A stretch of DNA of 64,000 nt from CAISCU01 sp943361925 (GTDB taxonomy: Bacteria; Bacteroidota; Bacteroidia; UKL13-3), in contig CALRIT020000010.1 of NCBI GenBank assembly GCA_943361925.1, positions 62,001 to 126,000 of the forward strand, read 5' to 3'. The stretch's first letter is position 1, and the number at the start of each line of letters is the position of its first letter. This document shows positions 35,501 through 44,492 of the stretch, piece by piece. Under the pieces are notes generated by a model. It was not told where the DNA came from. It saw only the letters and a list, made by a program, of their open reading frames with translations, and did no database searches. A program made the translations under genes and the position numbers.

Positions 35501-36898
35501 AATCGGCAGGTAAACAATCAGGATAATAATCTGACCAAATACAGCGGAGTTCATCATTTTTCCTGCTGCATGTCCTACACCTTCATCCATTTCCCGTTTA
35601 TCAAGCATCACATGCTCACCAATGATTTTTCTGCTGTGTAATCCATGCATTACTGCTTCAACAATTATCACAGCTCCATCCACAATCAAACCAAAATCCA
35701 ATGCTCCTAAACTCATTAAATTTCCGCTTACACCAAAAGTGTTCATCATGATAACAGCGAAGAGCATGGCAAGTGGAATTACAGATGCAACAAGTAAACC
35801 TGCTCTAAAATTTCCAAGGAAAAGAACCAATACAAAAATGACTATCAATGCACCTTCCATCAGGTTTTTCTCAACTGTTCCGATGGCATTGTTCACCATT
35901 TTGGTTCTATCTAAAAATGGTTCAATTACAACTCCCTCTGGTAAGGTTTCCTGAATCTGAGTGATTCTTTCTTTCACACTTTTAATTACATCATTTGAGT
36001 TGCCACCTTTGAGCATCATTACAACTGCACCTGCAACTTCTGTTTCTCCGTTAAAAGTCATGGCACCATAACGCGTTGCATAACCAAGTTTAATTTCGGC
36101 TACATCTCTAATAAAAACAGGGCTTCCCGACTGTGTTTCCTTCACTACCATGCTTCGGATATCATCCATATTTTCAACCAAACCTTCACTTCTGATATAC
36201 AAAACAGTTGGACCTTTTTCAATATAAGCACCACCGGTATTCTGGTTGTTTTTTTCTAAAGCATTAAACACATCATCCATTGTTATACCAAAGGATTTGA
36301 GCTTGGCAGCATCAACAGCAATCTCATATTGTTTGAGTTTACCACCAAAACTACTCACATCGGCAACACCTTTAATACCGAGTAATTGACGACGTACAAT
36401 CCAGTCCTGAATGGTACGTAATTGCATCACATCAAATTTATCTTCGTAACCTTTTTTAGGTCGAACAACGTATTGATAAATTTCTCCCAAACCAGTAGTT
36501 ACAGGACCCAAAGAAGGAATACCGGCTCCAGGAGGAATCATATCTTTAACATTTACCAGGCGTTCACTCACTTGTTGACGGGCCCAGTAAATATCGGTTT
36601 CATCATCAAAGACAATGGTTACTAAAGAAAGTCCGAATCGTGAAAAACTTCTGATTTCAACAAGTCCGGGAATATTGCTATTAGCTTGTTCAATTGGAAA
36701 AGTAATGAGACGTTCCACATCAGGAGCGCCTAATGAGGGTGAAACCGTTATTACCTGAACTTGGTTATTGGTAATATCCGGCACTGCATCAATAGGAAGT
36801 TTGGTAAACTGGTATGAACCATAAATCACCAAACCCAATACACCCAATGCAATAATTAACTTATTTCGGATTGAAAACCCGATAATATGATTTAACAT
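32555..36898 (-). CDS. Heavy-metal RND pump (CusA/CzcA type) fused to a TolC-like outer-membrane factor
   Basis: Residues 1 to about 1045 form a complete HME-RND pump. Features include FTKLPIDAVPDITNNQVQV and the helix GALDFGLIVDGAVIIVEAV, with the Asp and Glu of the metal-type proton relay, followed by two large periplasmic loops. At about 1046 comes a second signal-like stretch, KAMMGLLILMLLSTSGFAQ. After it there are about 400 residues of outer-membrane efflux protein (SRISLEAALDSAIQNNMQLR, long helical hairpins, end INEAITELNYFLP). Such fusions occur in Bacteroidota. It should export divalent or monovalent metal ions together with the lipoprotein adaptor. The ion cannot be fixed from sequence. 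Confidence 0.92.
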   Translation of the reverse strand: MLNHIIGFSIRNKLIIALGVLGLVIYGSYQFTKLPIDAVPDITNNQVQVITVSPSLGAPDVERLITFPIEQANSNIPGLVEIRSFSRFGLSLVTIVFDDETDIYWARQQVSERLVNVKDMIPPGAGIPSLGPVTTGLGEIYQYVVRPKKGYEDKFDVMQLRTIQDWIVRRQLLGIKGVADVSSFGGKLKQYEIAVDAAKLKSFGITMDDVFNALEKNNQNTGGAYIEKGPTVLYIRSEGLVENMDDIRSMVVKETQSGSPVFIRDVAEIKLGYATRYGAMTFNGETEVAGAVVMMLKGGNSNDVIKSVKERITQIQETLPEGVVIEPFLDRTKMVNNAIGTVEKNLMEGALIVIFVLVLFLGNFRAGLLVASVIPLAMLFAVIMMNTFGVSGNLMSLGALDFGLIVDGAVIIVEAVMHGLHSRKIIGEHVMLDKREMDEGVGHAAGKMMNSAVFGQIIILIVYLPIFTLEGIEGKMFKPMAQTVAFALLGAFILSLTYIPMMCSFVLSRKLGHQPNFSDKLMLKLEHFYHDKLQWALGFPKTIIGGSFAMLLISIAVLLNMGGEFIPSLEEGDFAVETRVLVGSNLNVSLDVANKSSQLLKSKFPEVEKVVAKIGSGEIPTDPMPIEAMDLMIILKDKKEWTSAKTFDELSEKMTKELENIPGVTYGFQYPVQMRFNELMTGARQDVVCKIFGENLDSLARYAQTLGAVVSGVEGAKDLYVETVTGMPQIVIKFNRNNLAQYALNIEDVNRVINTAFAGQSSGLVFEGEKRFDLVVRLASEKRSNLEDVRNLLIPTNKGTQVPLYQLADVSIKEGPGQIQREDAKRRIIIGFNVRGRDVESIVTELQEKVKSRLKMAPGYYVTYGGAFENLEAAKARLSLAVPLSLLLILLMLYFTFSSLKHGLLIFSAIPLSAVGGIFALASRGMPFSISAGVGFIALFGVAVLNGIVLIAEFNRLKASGMRDMKAIVLQGTSMRLRPVLMTAFVASLGFLPMAISDGAGAEVQRPLATVVIGGLLLATLLTLFVLPVLYITFEHIQTRREKRKAMMGLLILMLLSTSGFAQSRISLEAALDSAIQNNMQLRNASLQKEYKEQIAKASWNIPLTNINGEAGQINSSYKDNRIGLNQAFEFPMVYVRQKQAANAEVKAEMWNLKWKELDLKIQVSKTYARLLNMESKVKLLEQMDSLYNDFLLKAETRLNKGESNILEVSSARMQSIKIKRQLNMAIHDKNAELIYFQYLINTQGFYQPIPQKNTYVLKGSLDSTQLQSHPYVLMYENLLESARRKKQVAALRFLPEFNLGVQSQTIQGMGADNINYGLSTRFTSVQAGIGIPLFFGASRANLKAAGVELEISSLQYKMAQREMENKKFILWSNYKNCLSSYQLYQNRSVAESELTIKTASQLFQSGEINFLDYTQLINQAAAIQSDYADALFQVNEAITELNYFLP

Positions 36899-36946
36899 GT
36901 TTGTTATAAATTTTTAAGAAATGAAAAACTGAAAACGCGAGGTTTA

Positions 36947-37339
36947 TCAGGCATTTCGGGGAGGCTGAAAAATAACAGCCAGCTTAGTAAAGCTATAATG
37001 AAAGCGATAAGAATCTTCCGGTTTTGGTACATCCGACAAAGTGTGGAAACCAAGAGCCTGTAATTCTTCGATAACTAAAACATGGTAATGACTAAAGCAA
37101 TGTGTAAACAATGGCAAATCATCGTGATTTTCTTCACTTTTGTGTTTTGAGTCTTCGTCGTAATGCAGTTTAAGAAAAGTAATAAAAGAGATATCCTCTT
37201 TTTCTTCAATTGTATGATGTTTGTAATGTCCGATTAAATAAGGTAGTCTTGATAATTGTTCAAATAAATCCGGCTTGAGGGAATTCAACCCAAGCAAGAA
37301 TATCAAAACAAAAAGACTATATTTTTTAAACGAATTCAT
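36947..37339 (-). CDS. Small exported protein with His/Asp/Glu-rich segment, first gene of metal efflux operon
   Basis: The protein is 130 residues. The N-terminus has a hydrophobic export-like segment (YSLFVLIFLLGLNSL). After it comes IGHYKHHTIEEKEDI and then HYDEDSKHKSEENHDD, clusters of His, Asp and Glu that would bind metal ions, and THCFSHYHVLV with a Cys and more His. It sits 48 bases upstream of the CusA-like gene on the same strand, and small proteins of this kind commonly precede such pumps in Bacteroidota. A periplasmic metal-binding or sensing role is an inference from composition and position. Confidence 0.65.
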   Translation of the reverse strand: MNSFKKYSLFVLIFLLGLNSLKPDLFEQLSRLPYLIGHYKHHTIEEKEDISFITFLKLHYDEDSKHKSEENHDDLPLFTHCFSHYHVLVIEELQALGFHTLSDVPKPEDSYRFHYSFTKLAVIFQPPRNA

Positions 37340-37440
37340 TTTTACAAAGATACATTTTTAATTATAATCTGCTTAAAAGTGATTTGTATCAAGAAAATTG
37401 ACACTAAAACCACGTTAATGCAAAATCTAAATTAATAAAC

Positions 37441-38373
37441 ATGAAACAAAACCTCCTTTTCCTTGTGCTTATTATCTTCTGCTTCAATGCTAAAGCCCAA
37501 AAAACTTATCCCTTGAAGAAAGATTTAATGAAATCAATTGGTAAAAATTTCATCCCGTTAACAGATAAACATTTGATGAATAAATATGAAGTTAGTAACA
37601 ATGATTACCACCAGTTTTTATTGGAAATGAAATACAGGGTCTCAACAGATTCATTTAACAGACTTTATCCTGATACTGCCAAATGGAGAAACTTAAGAAC
37701 CTACAATGAACCTTATGTAATTTATTACTTTAAACATCCTGCTTATTCAGAGTATCCTGTAGTTAATATTAGCAGAGCACAAGCAGAAACATATTGCAAG
37801 TGGCTTACAGAATATTATATGAGAAACGAAAAAAGGCCATACAAATCTGTAGTTTTCAGGTTACCTACAGAAGGTGAATGGATAATGGCTTATACCGGAA
37901 AAGACTCAAGTTTCGGATTCAGGTTTCCATGGGGGTATTTCATGAAAAACAAACCTAAAGATGTTTCTGTTAATTATTGTGAAGCCCATCAGGAAGAAAT
38001 CAGGTATAAAACTGAAACTAAAAAACCTGACCCTAATTCAATGAAAGGATTTTTATTGAACTCTCCTTACTATGATACCATAAATTATGAAAAGGATTTT
38101 CACATGTATGAAATGCCTGCTATTTGCAGTGGCTTAAGTAGTGCTTTTTATACCACAAATGTAGCTACCAAAGGCTTCAAACAAAACAAAGCAGGATTTT
38201 ACCACATGGCCGGTAATGTGAGTGAAATGGTTCAGGAAAATAAAACTAAAGGTGGTAATTATTTAAGTCCTGGGTATTATACCAGAGCCGATGCAGAAGA
38301 CGAATTCGAAGGAAAAAGCCCCGTTTATCCATTTATTGGATTTAGGGTTTTGATGGAAATAATTGAGAAATAA
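37441..38373 (+). CDS. SUMF1/formylglycine-generating-enzyme-like domain protein
   Basis: A signal peptide (ends AKAQ) precedes a FGE-sulfatase (SUMF1) domain with the standard blocks: MNKYEVSNNDYHQFL, PVVNISRAQAETYCKWL, FRLPTEGEWIMAYTG, FPWGY, MAGNVSEMVQENKTKGGNYL and PFIGFRVLM. The cysteine pair used by true FGE is not apparent near the end, so it is unlikely to make formylglycine. Bacteroidota use this fold in gliding and T9SS components such as GldJ and GldK, and this shorter protein without lipobox may be a relative. It stands alone. Confidence 0.8.
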   Translation: MKQNLLFLVLIIFCFNAKAQKTYPLKKDLMKSIGKNFIPLTDKHLMNKYEVSNNDYHQFLLEMKYRVSTDSFNRLYPDTAKWRNLRTYNEPYVIYYFKHPAYSEYPVVNISRAQAETYCKWLTEYYMRNEKRPYKSVVFRLPTEGEWIMAYTGKDSSFGFRFPWGYFMKNKPKDVSVNYCEAHQEEIRYKTETKKPDPNSMKGFLLNSPYYDTINYEKDFHMYEMPAICSGLSSAFYTTNVATKGFKQNKAGFYHMAGNVSEMVQENKTKGGNYLSPGYYTRADAEDEFEGKSPVYPFIGFRVLMEIIEK

Positions 38374-38376
38374 GAT

Positions 38377-38616
38377 TTAAATTTTATCAAGAGCTGCGGC
38401 TAAATCCCAATCTTTTTGGGTGATGGTATTTCCGGCATCATGCGTATTTAAAACCAATTCCACTTTATTATAGGTATTGGTCCAGCTTGCATGGTGATTG
38501 AATTTTTCCATGATAAACGCAGCATGAGTCATCCATGCAAAAGCTGTTTGAAAATCTTTAAATACTAAAGTCTTTTTTAGAGAATTATCTTCTTCTTTCC
38601 AGGTAAGGTTTTTCAT
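38377..38616 (-). CDS. phhB: 4a-hydroxytetrahydrobiopterin dehydratase (PCD/DCoH)
   Basis: The 79-residue protein is a complete pterin-4a-carbinolamine dehydratase. FNHHASWTNTYNKVELVLNT supplies the conserved His-His pair and Trp, and THDAGNTITQKDWDLA ends as in the family. It recycles the oxidised pterin cofactor made by aromatic amino-acid hydroxylases in the cytoplasm. No hydroxylase is encoded in this window, although an FAH-family gene is. Its end nearly touches the convergent SUMF1-like gene. Confidence 0.92.
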   Translation of the reverse strand: MKNLTWKEEDNSLKKTLVFKDFQTAFAWMTHAAFIMEKFNHHASWTNTYNKVELVLNTHDAGNTITQKDWDLAAALDKI

Positions 38617-38703
38617 AAAATGAAATTAAGATTAGAAACGTAGAACATTAATTAAGGACAATAAGTTTTAGGTTAAAGAAATCGAATTCAATCAACAAAA
38701 AAA

Positions 38704-38740
38704 TAAAAAGGGGCTGCACCAAAGATGCAGCCCCTTTTTA
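38704..38740 (-). terminator. Terminator of the T9SS esterase-like gene
   Basis: A perfect 15-bp stem TAAAAAGGGGCTGCA / TGCAGCCCCTTTTTA with a 7-base loop lies 17 bases past the stop codon at 38757. Confidence 0.93.
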
Positions 38741-38756
38741 TAAAATCTAATTGATA

Positions 38757-40670
38757 TTATTGAACAATAAATTTCTTGCTTGCAGTAGCACCGTTAGATG
38801 TTTTCACATTAACGATATAGATACCAGAAGTAGCACCATTTAAAGATAAATCAAAATTGTTTGAATTGATACCATCAACACGGCTGATTTGACGACCTAA
38901 TAAATCCATAACTGAAACTTCACTGATAGAAGCATTCACATCAAGACTTACACGGATATTGCTAACAGCAGGATTTGGATATACATTTAAGAAATTGCTG
39001 TAATCAACTTCTTTCACACCAACAGGAGCGCGTTTTGTGATGTTGATTAAGAATTCTTGAGAAGCATATTTAGCGAAATTTGAATTTGCAGCAGCAACTG
39101 TCCATTTTAAATTAGCAGTTTGATCAATACCTAATCCTAAAGAAGTTAAGTTATCCCAGATATCGTTTTCAGTGAAAACAACTGAATCAACATCAGTAAC
39201 AGATTGAACAACTAAAGGCTCAGAGAAATCGCCATCAGCATTATCTAAAACCCAAACGTATTCAACACCTTCTACCATAGTAGCTTTTTGCCATTTAGCA
39301 ACAACAAGATTTGTAGAATCTTTTCTTACATTTAAGTTTGTTCCTGAAGCAGGAGAAAGCAAGTTGAAACTATTTAAAGCCAAGTTACCAATTAAATCTA
39401 ATTGTACAGCAATACGAGGAGCTAAATAACCTGAAATAGTATCGATATAAGCTTTACCACGAGCCTCAGACATGAAAGGATTAGTTAACATAGAAAGTGA
39501 ATCTGCTTCACGTCCGTTTGTAGGAAGTGGAACACCACGGTAAACTTGAGAAGTTTTAGCTTGAGCAGCAGGTCTATCCCACCATTCCCAAGAAGAACCT
39601 TCAAAAGGGAATGAAGTTTCAAAACCAAATACGTTGTTTACATTAGGATTAACTTCATCAGCACGTGAAGAATATTCATCAATATAATCGTATTGGTTGA
39701 TTTTAGCATTGATACCAAGAGCATCAGCTTTACGAATTACATCATAAGCACCAGAAGCATTAGGAATAACTGTTACACCTGTAGTAGGAACTACAACGTT
39801 TCCTGTTCTGTAAGGAGCAAATGGATCACGAGTTACATGCATACTAACAATAGGTAAACTTGTTGATTTCATCCAAGCTGAATCACCCATTGCACCACCA
39901 TAGTTAAATGTCATATGTACATTTGAAGGAATAGAAGCATCAGCAGGGTTGTTCAAAGGAACTGCACCACCTAAACCAGTCCAATCACCTAATGTATCAA
40001 CACTTACCATTGGAGAAGCATCACCACGTAAAAATTTTAAGTTTGATTCGATATCAGCTCTTGTGCTAACTGAACCTAAAGCCATTGAGATGTAACCACC
40101 TGTACCTTGACCACCAACAACAATTTTTGATGTATCAATACCATAAGTAGAAGCATTTACTCTTAAGTAACGTACGCAATTTCTTACGTCTTGTAATCCT
40201 CTGTAAGTTGCTTTGATTAATTGCTCAGTAGCTTGTTCCTGAATAGTTGTAGCAGGGTTCCAACCTAAACGGTAGTTCATTGCAACAACAACATAACCAC
40301 GTTTTGCAAAACGATTTGCTAATTCAACAATTGAAGCATCGTCTTTGCTACCAGTAGTTTGTTTGTTAATAAATGCAGGTAAGTAACTACCTGTATGAGT
40401 TAAAATGATAACAGGTCTTTTTGTTTCTGTATCACCGGTTGGTGTGTAAACATCACATTTTAAAGCCTCATTCCAAATTGGAGAAGTTCCTAATCCCGGG
40501 ATTGGTTGACCAAACAATAAATTGATGGCGTAATTAGAATCATAAGTAATGTTTGAAGATTTAGAAACTTCATTGAATACTTCATCGATGTAACGATTTT
40601 GCGCCATCGCTGAATTAACGCAAAGCATCATCACGAATGCGCCAAATACAGAAAGTAGATTTTTGTTCAT
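38757..40670 (-). CDS. Secreted alpha/beta-hydrolase-like protein with T9SS tail, nucleophile missing
   Basis: A signal peptide ends SAMAQ. Residues about 60-330 form an alpha/beta hydrolase of the carboxylesterase type (PVIILTHTGSYLPAF, RGYVVVAMNYRLGW, SKIVVGGQGTGGYISMALGS). The nucleophile elbow reads G-Q-G-T-G, with Gly189 in place of the usual Ser (codon 40104-40106, GGT in sense). The middle is a beta-rich region, and the C-terminal 75 residues are a type A T9SS domain (VYPNPAVSNIRVSL ... GIYIVNVKTSNG). It should be a surface or secreted binding protein rather than a working esterase. It lies 99 bases after the TonB receptor gene without a visible terminator between, so the two may be co-transcribed. 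Confidence 0.8.
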   Translation of the reverse strand: MNKNLLSVFGAFVMMLCVNSAMAQNRYIDEVFNEVSKSSNITYDSNYAINLLFGQPIPGLGTSPIWNEALKCDVYTPTGDTETKRPVIILTHTGSYLPAFINKQTTGSKDDASIVELANRFAKRGYVVVAMNYRLGWNPATTIQEQATEQLIKATYRGLQDVRNCVRYLRVNASTYGIDTSKIVVGGQGTGGYISMALGSVSTRADIESNLKFLRGDASPMVSVDTLGDWTGLGGAVPLNNPADASIPSNVHMTFNYGGAMGDSAWMKSTSLPIVSMHVTRDPFAPYRTGNVVVPTTGVTVIPNASGAYDVIRKADALGINAKINQYDYIDEYSSRADEVNPNVNNVFGFETSFPFEGSSWEWWDRPAAQAKTSQVYRGVPLPTNGREADSLSMLTNPFMSEARGKAYIDTISGYLAPRIAVQLDLIGNLALNSFNLLSPASGTNLNVRKDSTNLVVAKWQKATMVEGVEYVWVLDNADGDFSEPLVVQSVTDVDSVVFTENDIWDNLTSLGLGIDQTANLKWTVAAANSNFAKYASQEFLINITKRAPVGVKEVDYSNFLNVYPNPAVSNIRVSLDVNASISEVSVMDLLGRQISRVDGINSNNFDLSLNGATSGIYIVNVKTSNGATASKKFIVQ

Positions 40671-40769
40671 ATTTTAAAATTTAAATTTGATTTACAAGAA
40701 AAGATAAAAAACTGAGAACACAAAAAGTTTTGCAATCTCTGCATTAATTCTTCGACGAATACCCTTTTT

Positions 40770-43544
40770 TTAAGGTTTCCCTAAGTCGAAAAGTAGCGAT
40801 ACATAAGCCAATCTTCCAACTCTGGGACCGCCAAAAACCTGAATAACTTTATTATTTAACAAATTACTGGCTCCCATTTTAATGGTTAATTTCTCTGACA
40901 AAAAAGCTTTATTTATTTGAGCATCAACCATTCCATATTCAGGTACAAATCCGGTAAATTGAGGTGAACCTTCAAAACTAAATCCTTCCTGCCATTTGTA
41001 ATTGATACTATAGCCCCAATTCGAAATTTCTAGTTTACCAATTTTAGTATCAATATCTCTACCATTAATTCCTAGGTTATATTTATGCTCAGGTGTGTTA
41101 AAAGCAGGGATTAATGGGTCATTCGAACCTCTTTTGTCCAATCTGTTCCAAGAATAATTACATGCAAAGCCTAAATATTTTTGAAAAAAGTAATTGATGC
41201 CTATAGTTAAACCCTGTGTTGTTACCACATCTTGTGCATTTGCAGAAACACGATAAACCTTCACCGAATTTACAAAAGGAGATAATTCTGGCCAATCAAT
41301 CTTTGCTCCAATTTGGTATCCAATAAAATCATAATACCAGCTGAAATAATAACTCGCATCAACAAAAATCTTTTCCGTAATATTTCCTCTGTAACCAACT
41401 TCTAAAGTTCTAACTCTTTCAGGTTTGATAGCAGCTACATTAAAATAACTCAATCTTGAACGTCCATTATTAAAAGCATCAATAACTGAACTAACTGTTA
41501 CCAAACTGTCAAATCCACCCAGATTTCCTAAAAGTGTAGCTCTTCCTACATTTAAATTGATGTATTGATCGGTAAGTGTTGGATTACGAATGGCTGCTGA
41601 TGCAGAAAATCTCAGAACATGCTTTTTTATCGTATAAACTGCGGTAGCGGCAGGAGAAAATAATAAATTAAAGTTTTGATTTTTATCTGAACGAGCTGTT
41701 ACACTTAGTTTTAACTTGTCATCCATTAATTTTCTTTCTATTCCAATATAAACACCACCTTCTCTATTGTAAATTCTTTGGTTTTCAATTGTATCCAAGA
41801 AAATTGTTCCTCTTGAATTAGGTGTATATAATCTGAAACTTGCTCCGGTTCTTACATCACAACCTGCCAAAATAAACTGATATTCTGCCATTGCATGATA
41901 CAAAGCTGATCTATCAAAAAATCTGGAACCACCTTCTCTGTTTGTTCTGCTAATAATACTATTGTAGGCAGAATCAAATCTTGCGGTTCCGGGTTCGAAA
42001 CGTGCAATTCCACCTCTTTGGTTGCTGTAAGATGTATCGGAAATTGATCCATTTAGCCAATGGTAATAAGTTAATGAATCATAAAACTTTTCATACAAAT
42101 AATTATTTGCATAATCTTCATAACGAACTCCCGGTGGTTGCGTGCCAATTGCCGGGCGGATTGTTTGAATGCGATTGAAAATGTATTTGTTCCAGTTTTC
42201 TGCATAATCAATTGCCCAATTGTTGTCTGATTTAGCTGAATTCTGCAATATTAATGCAGTTGAATAAGCATCAAAACTTTTACCGGCATCTTCGTTTGTT
42301 GCATAAACCCTCACAAAGAATTTATTTTCTTTTCTAAACTCCAATCTGTTTTGGAAGAAATAAATATCCTTTAAACTAAAGCGATTATCACCCTGATAAA
42401 CAGTTGTTCCATTACCAATACTCGATGAAATAATGAATTCTTTGTCTTTGTTTACCTTAAAATGAACCGCTCCATTTAATTTCAAATTTTTCGAGTTATA
42501 GTCTACCAACTGGTCTTCCTGGTAACCTTTTCTCATTGCGTATCCATAACCTAAATAAGACAATCCACTTTGTCTGAAACGTGAAGTCGAATACTCATCA
42601 CCATAAATATTTACGGCGTCATAACCACCCGGATTCTTTTCATTAACAGGAGATTGAATTGTTGCTTCGTAATTGGTTGCTTCCCAATCGCGTGCACTCA
42701 TGGTGAATACATTTAATTTATAAGCTATAAAATCTTCACCCTTTTTATTCTTAAAAACTTCAGCATAACGAATAGCAGTTTCAACCAATTTTCTTTCACC
42801 AAAGCGCATTTGCATGCTCAATCCGGGAAATTGAAAAGGACTTTTACTTTGCATATTTATTACACCATTAAAGGCATTCGGACCATAATAAGCACCGCTG
42901 GCTCCAACAATTAAATCAACCTTTTGAACATCTAATTCAGATGCACCTAAGAAATTTCCTAAAGAAAAGTTCAATCCCGGACTTTGGTTATCAACCCCAT
43001 CAATTAACTGTAATGAACGAACAGGAGAAGTACTGTTAAAACCACGTGTATTAATAATCTTAAAACCAATACTGGCACTTGTCATATCAACACCTTTTAA
43101 TAAAGCCAAGCCTTCATAAAAATTAGCTGCAGGTGTTTCTTTGATAGCAATTGCATCCATTGTTTCAACTGTAAGAGGAGCTTGTTTTTGCTTTTCGGTA
43201 ATTCTTGAATCACGAATTACAACATCCCTAAGTTCTTTAGTATTTTCTCTTAACTTGATTGTAATTGGCTTTTCAACTGAACCAACAACTATTTCATCAG
43301 CTTTATATCCAATATATGAAACTATAAGGGTTACAGGCAAAGTTTGACTGGCCTTAATAAGAAAAGCACCTTCATAATCGGTACCTACACCAGTTTTTGT
43401 GCCTTTTATAGAAACGGTTGCACCAATTAAGGGTTCACTGGTTTTATAATCCTTTACAAAACCTCTGATAGTTGTAGTTTGCCCAAAAGATAAAAAGGGC
43501 ATAAACAAACATATTATTAAAAATTGAAGTAGATGTTTTTTCAA
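40770..43544 (-). CDS. TonB-dependent outer-membrane receptor
   Basis: A signal peptide ends SFGQ. A carboxypeptidase-regulatory-like domain (about residues 24-105) reads TTIRGFVKDYKTSEPLIGA and GVGTDYEGAFLIKAS. The plug domain follows at about 115-235 (EGLALLKGVDMTSASIGFKI, then LQLIDGVDNQSPGLNFSLGN). A 22-strand barrel continues to the C-terminus. It imports a scarce ligand using TonB energy; no SusD partner is present, so it does not look like a carbohydrate utilisation locus. The T9SS esterase-like protein encoded after it might help capture the ligand. The ligand cannot be deduced. Confidence 0.92.
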   Translation of the reverse strand: MKKHLLQFLIICLFMPFLSFGQTTTIRGFVKDYKTSEPLIGATVSIKGTKTGVGTDYEGAFLIKASQTLPVTLIVSYIGYKADEIVVGSVEKPITIKLRENTKELRDVVIRDSRITEKQKQAPLTVETMDAIAIKETPAANFYEGLALLKGVDMTSASIGFKIINTRGFNSTSPVRSLQLIDGVDNQSPGLNFSLGNFLGASELDVQKVDLIVGASGAYYGPNAFNGVINMQSKSPFQFPGLSMQMRFGERKLVETAIRYAEVFKNKKGEDFIAYKLNVFTMSARDWEATNYEATIQSPVNEKNPGGYDAVNIYGDEYSTSRFRQSGLSYLGYGYAMRKGYQEDQLVDYNSKNLKLNGAVHFKVNKDKEFIISSSIGNGTTVYQGDNRFSLKDIYFFQNRLEFRKENKFFVRVYATNEDAGKSFDAYSTALILQNSAKSDNNWAIDYAENWNKYIFNRIQTIRPAIGTQPPGVRYEDYANNYLYEKFYDSLTYYHWLNGSISDTSYSNQRGGIARFEPGTARFDSAYNSIISRTNREGGSRFFDRSALYHAMAEYQFILAGCDVRTGASFRLYTPNSRGTIFLDTIENQRIYNREGGVYIGIERKLMDDKLKLSVTARSDKNQNFNLLFSPAATAVYTIKKHVLRFSASAAIRNPTLTDQYINLNVGRATLLGNLGGFDSLVTVSSVIDAFNNGRSRLSYFNVAAIKPERVRTLEVGYRGNITEKIFVDASYYFSWYYDFIGYQIGAKIDWPELSPFVNSVKVYRVSANAQDVVTTQGLTIGINYFFQKYLGFACNYSWNRLDKRGSNDPLIPAFNTPEHKYNLGINGRDIDTKIGKLEISNWGYSINYKWQEGFSFEGSPQFTGFVPEYGMVDAQINKAFLSEKLTIKMGASNLLNNKVIQVFGGPRVGRLAYVSLLFDLGKP

Positions 43545-43686
43545 AAGAGTCTAAATTTTAACCAATAATAAGCATTTGGAATAAAATGCAATACAATTTG
43601 CGAAAAGTGCAAAGTAAAATTTGTAAAAAATATGCTTCTCAGGCACTTTTTATCAATTTTTCTTTAAATAAATGGAAGAATGAGAA

Positions 43687-44454
43687 TTAAATCCCAAAAA
43701 CCTTTTTTGCGTTGCTTGTAGTAATTTCTGCAACCTGATTTAATCCAACTGCTTTAATTTCCGCTAATTTTCTTGCAATTTCAAGCAAATAAAAACTCTC
43801 ATTTCTTTTCCCTCTAAAAGGAACCGGAGCTAAATATGGAGCATCAGTTTCAAGCACAATATGCTCCAGAGAAATTTCAGCAATTGCATCTGATAATCCA
43901 CTATTTTTATAAGTAAGAACGCCACCTATTCCCAATAAAAAACCCAAATCTACAATCTGTTTAGCTTGATTTGCATCACCACTAAAACAATGAAAAATCC
44001 CTCTTAATTTAGGATGTGCCATTTCTCCTAAAATTTTTATCACATCTTCATTGCTGTTTCTAGAGTGAATGACAATTGGTAAATCAAGATTAATAGCCCA
44101 CTGAATCTGTTTCTTAAAAGCTGAAATCTGCTGTTCTTTAAAATCAGTACTCCAGTAATAATCAAGTCCGATTTCACCAACTGCCCAAAATTTTCTTTTT
44201 TTAAACCACTTCTGAATCTGAAATAAATGAGCTTCAACATGTTCATTTACTGAACAAGGATGCAAACCCATCATTGGAAAACAATTTTCAGGAAAATCCC
44301 ATACCAAATCCAACATTGGTTGAATTGAATCGACATCAACATTGGGTAAAAACATTTGGTTTACACCATTTTTAATCGCTTTTTCAACGATAGCTTTCCT
44401 ATCATCTTTAAATTCTTCTGAATAAAGGTGTGTATGAGTATCTACAAATTGCAT
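43687..44454 (-). CDS. TatD family metal-dependent hydrolase
   Basis: The metal-binding motifs are complete: VDTHTHLYS at the start, GEIGLDYYWS, VIHSRNSNEDV, FHCFSGDANQAKQI, and LETDAPYLAPVPFRGKRNES. TatD proteins are cytoplasmic 3'-5' DNA exonucleases active in repair, and Bacteroidota have several paralogues (YcfH or YjjV type). The gene follows a glycosyltransferase gene by 38 bases; the pairing is probably coincidental. Confidence 0.92.
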   Translation of the reverse strand: MQFVDTHTHLYSEEFKDDRKAIVEKAIKNGVNQMFLPNVDVDSIQPMLDLVWDFPENCFPMMGLHPCSVNEHVEAHLFQIQKWFKKRKFWAVGEIGLDYYWSTDFKEQQISAFKKQIQWAINLDLPIVIHSRNSNEDVIKILGEMAHPKLRGIFHCFSGDANQAKQIVDLGFLLGIGGVLTYKNSGLSDAIAEISLEHIVLETDAPYLAPVPFRGKRNESFYLLEIARKLAEIKAVGLNQVAEITTSNAKKVFGI

Positions 44455-44492
44455 CGGGCGAAAATAAGCTTATGAAATCGAATTCTGCATCA

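Noticed and set aside
33410..35954. Plus-strand frames opposite the CusA-like gene (for example 35622-35954, 34932-35312).
   Set aside because: They are antisense shadows of a well-conserved gene, with no signal or domain and unsupported starts.
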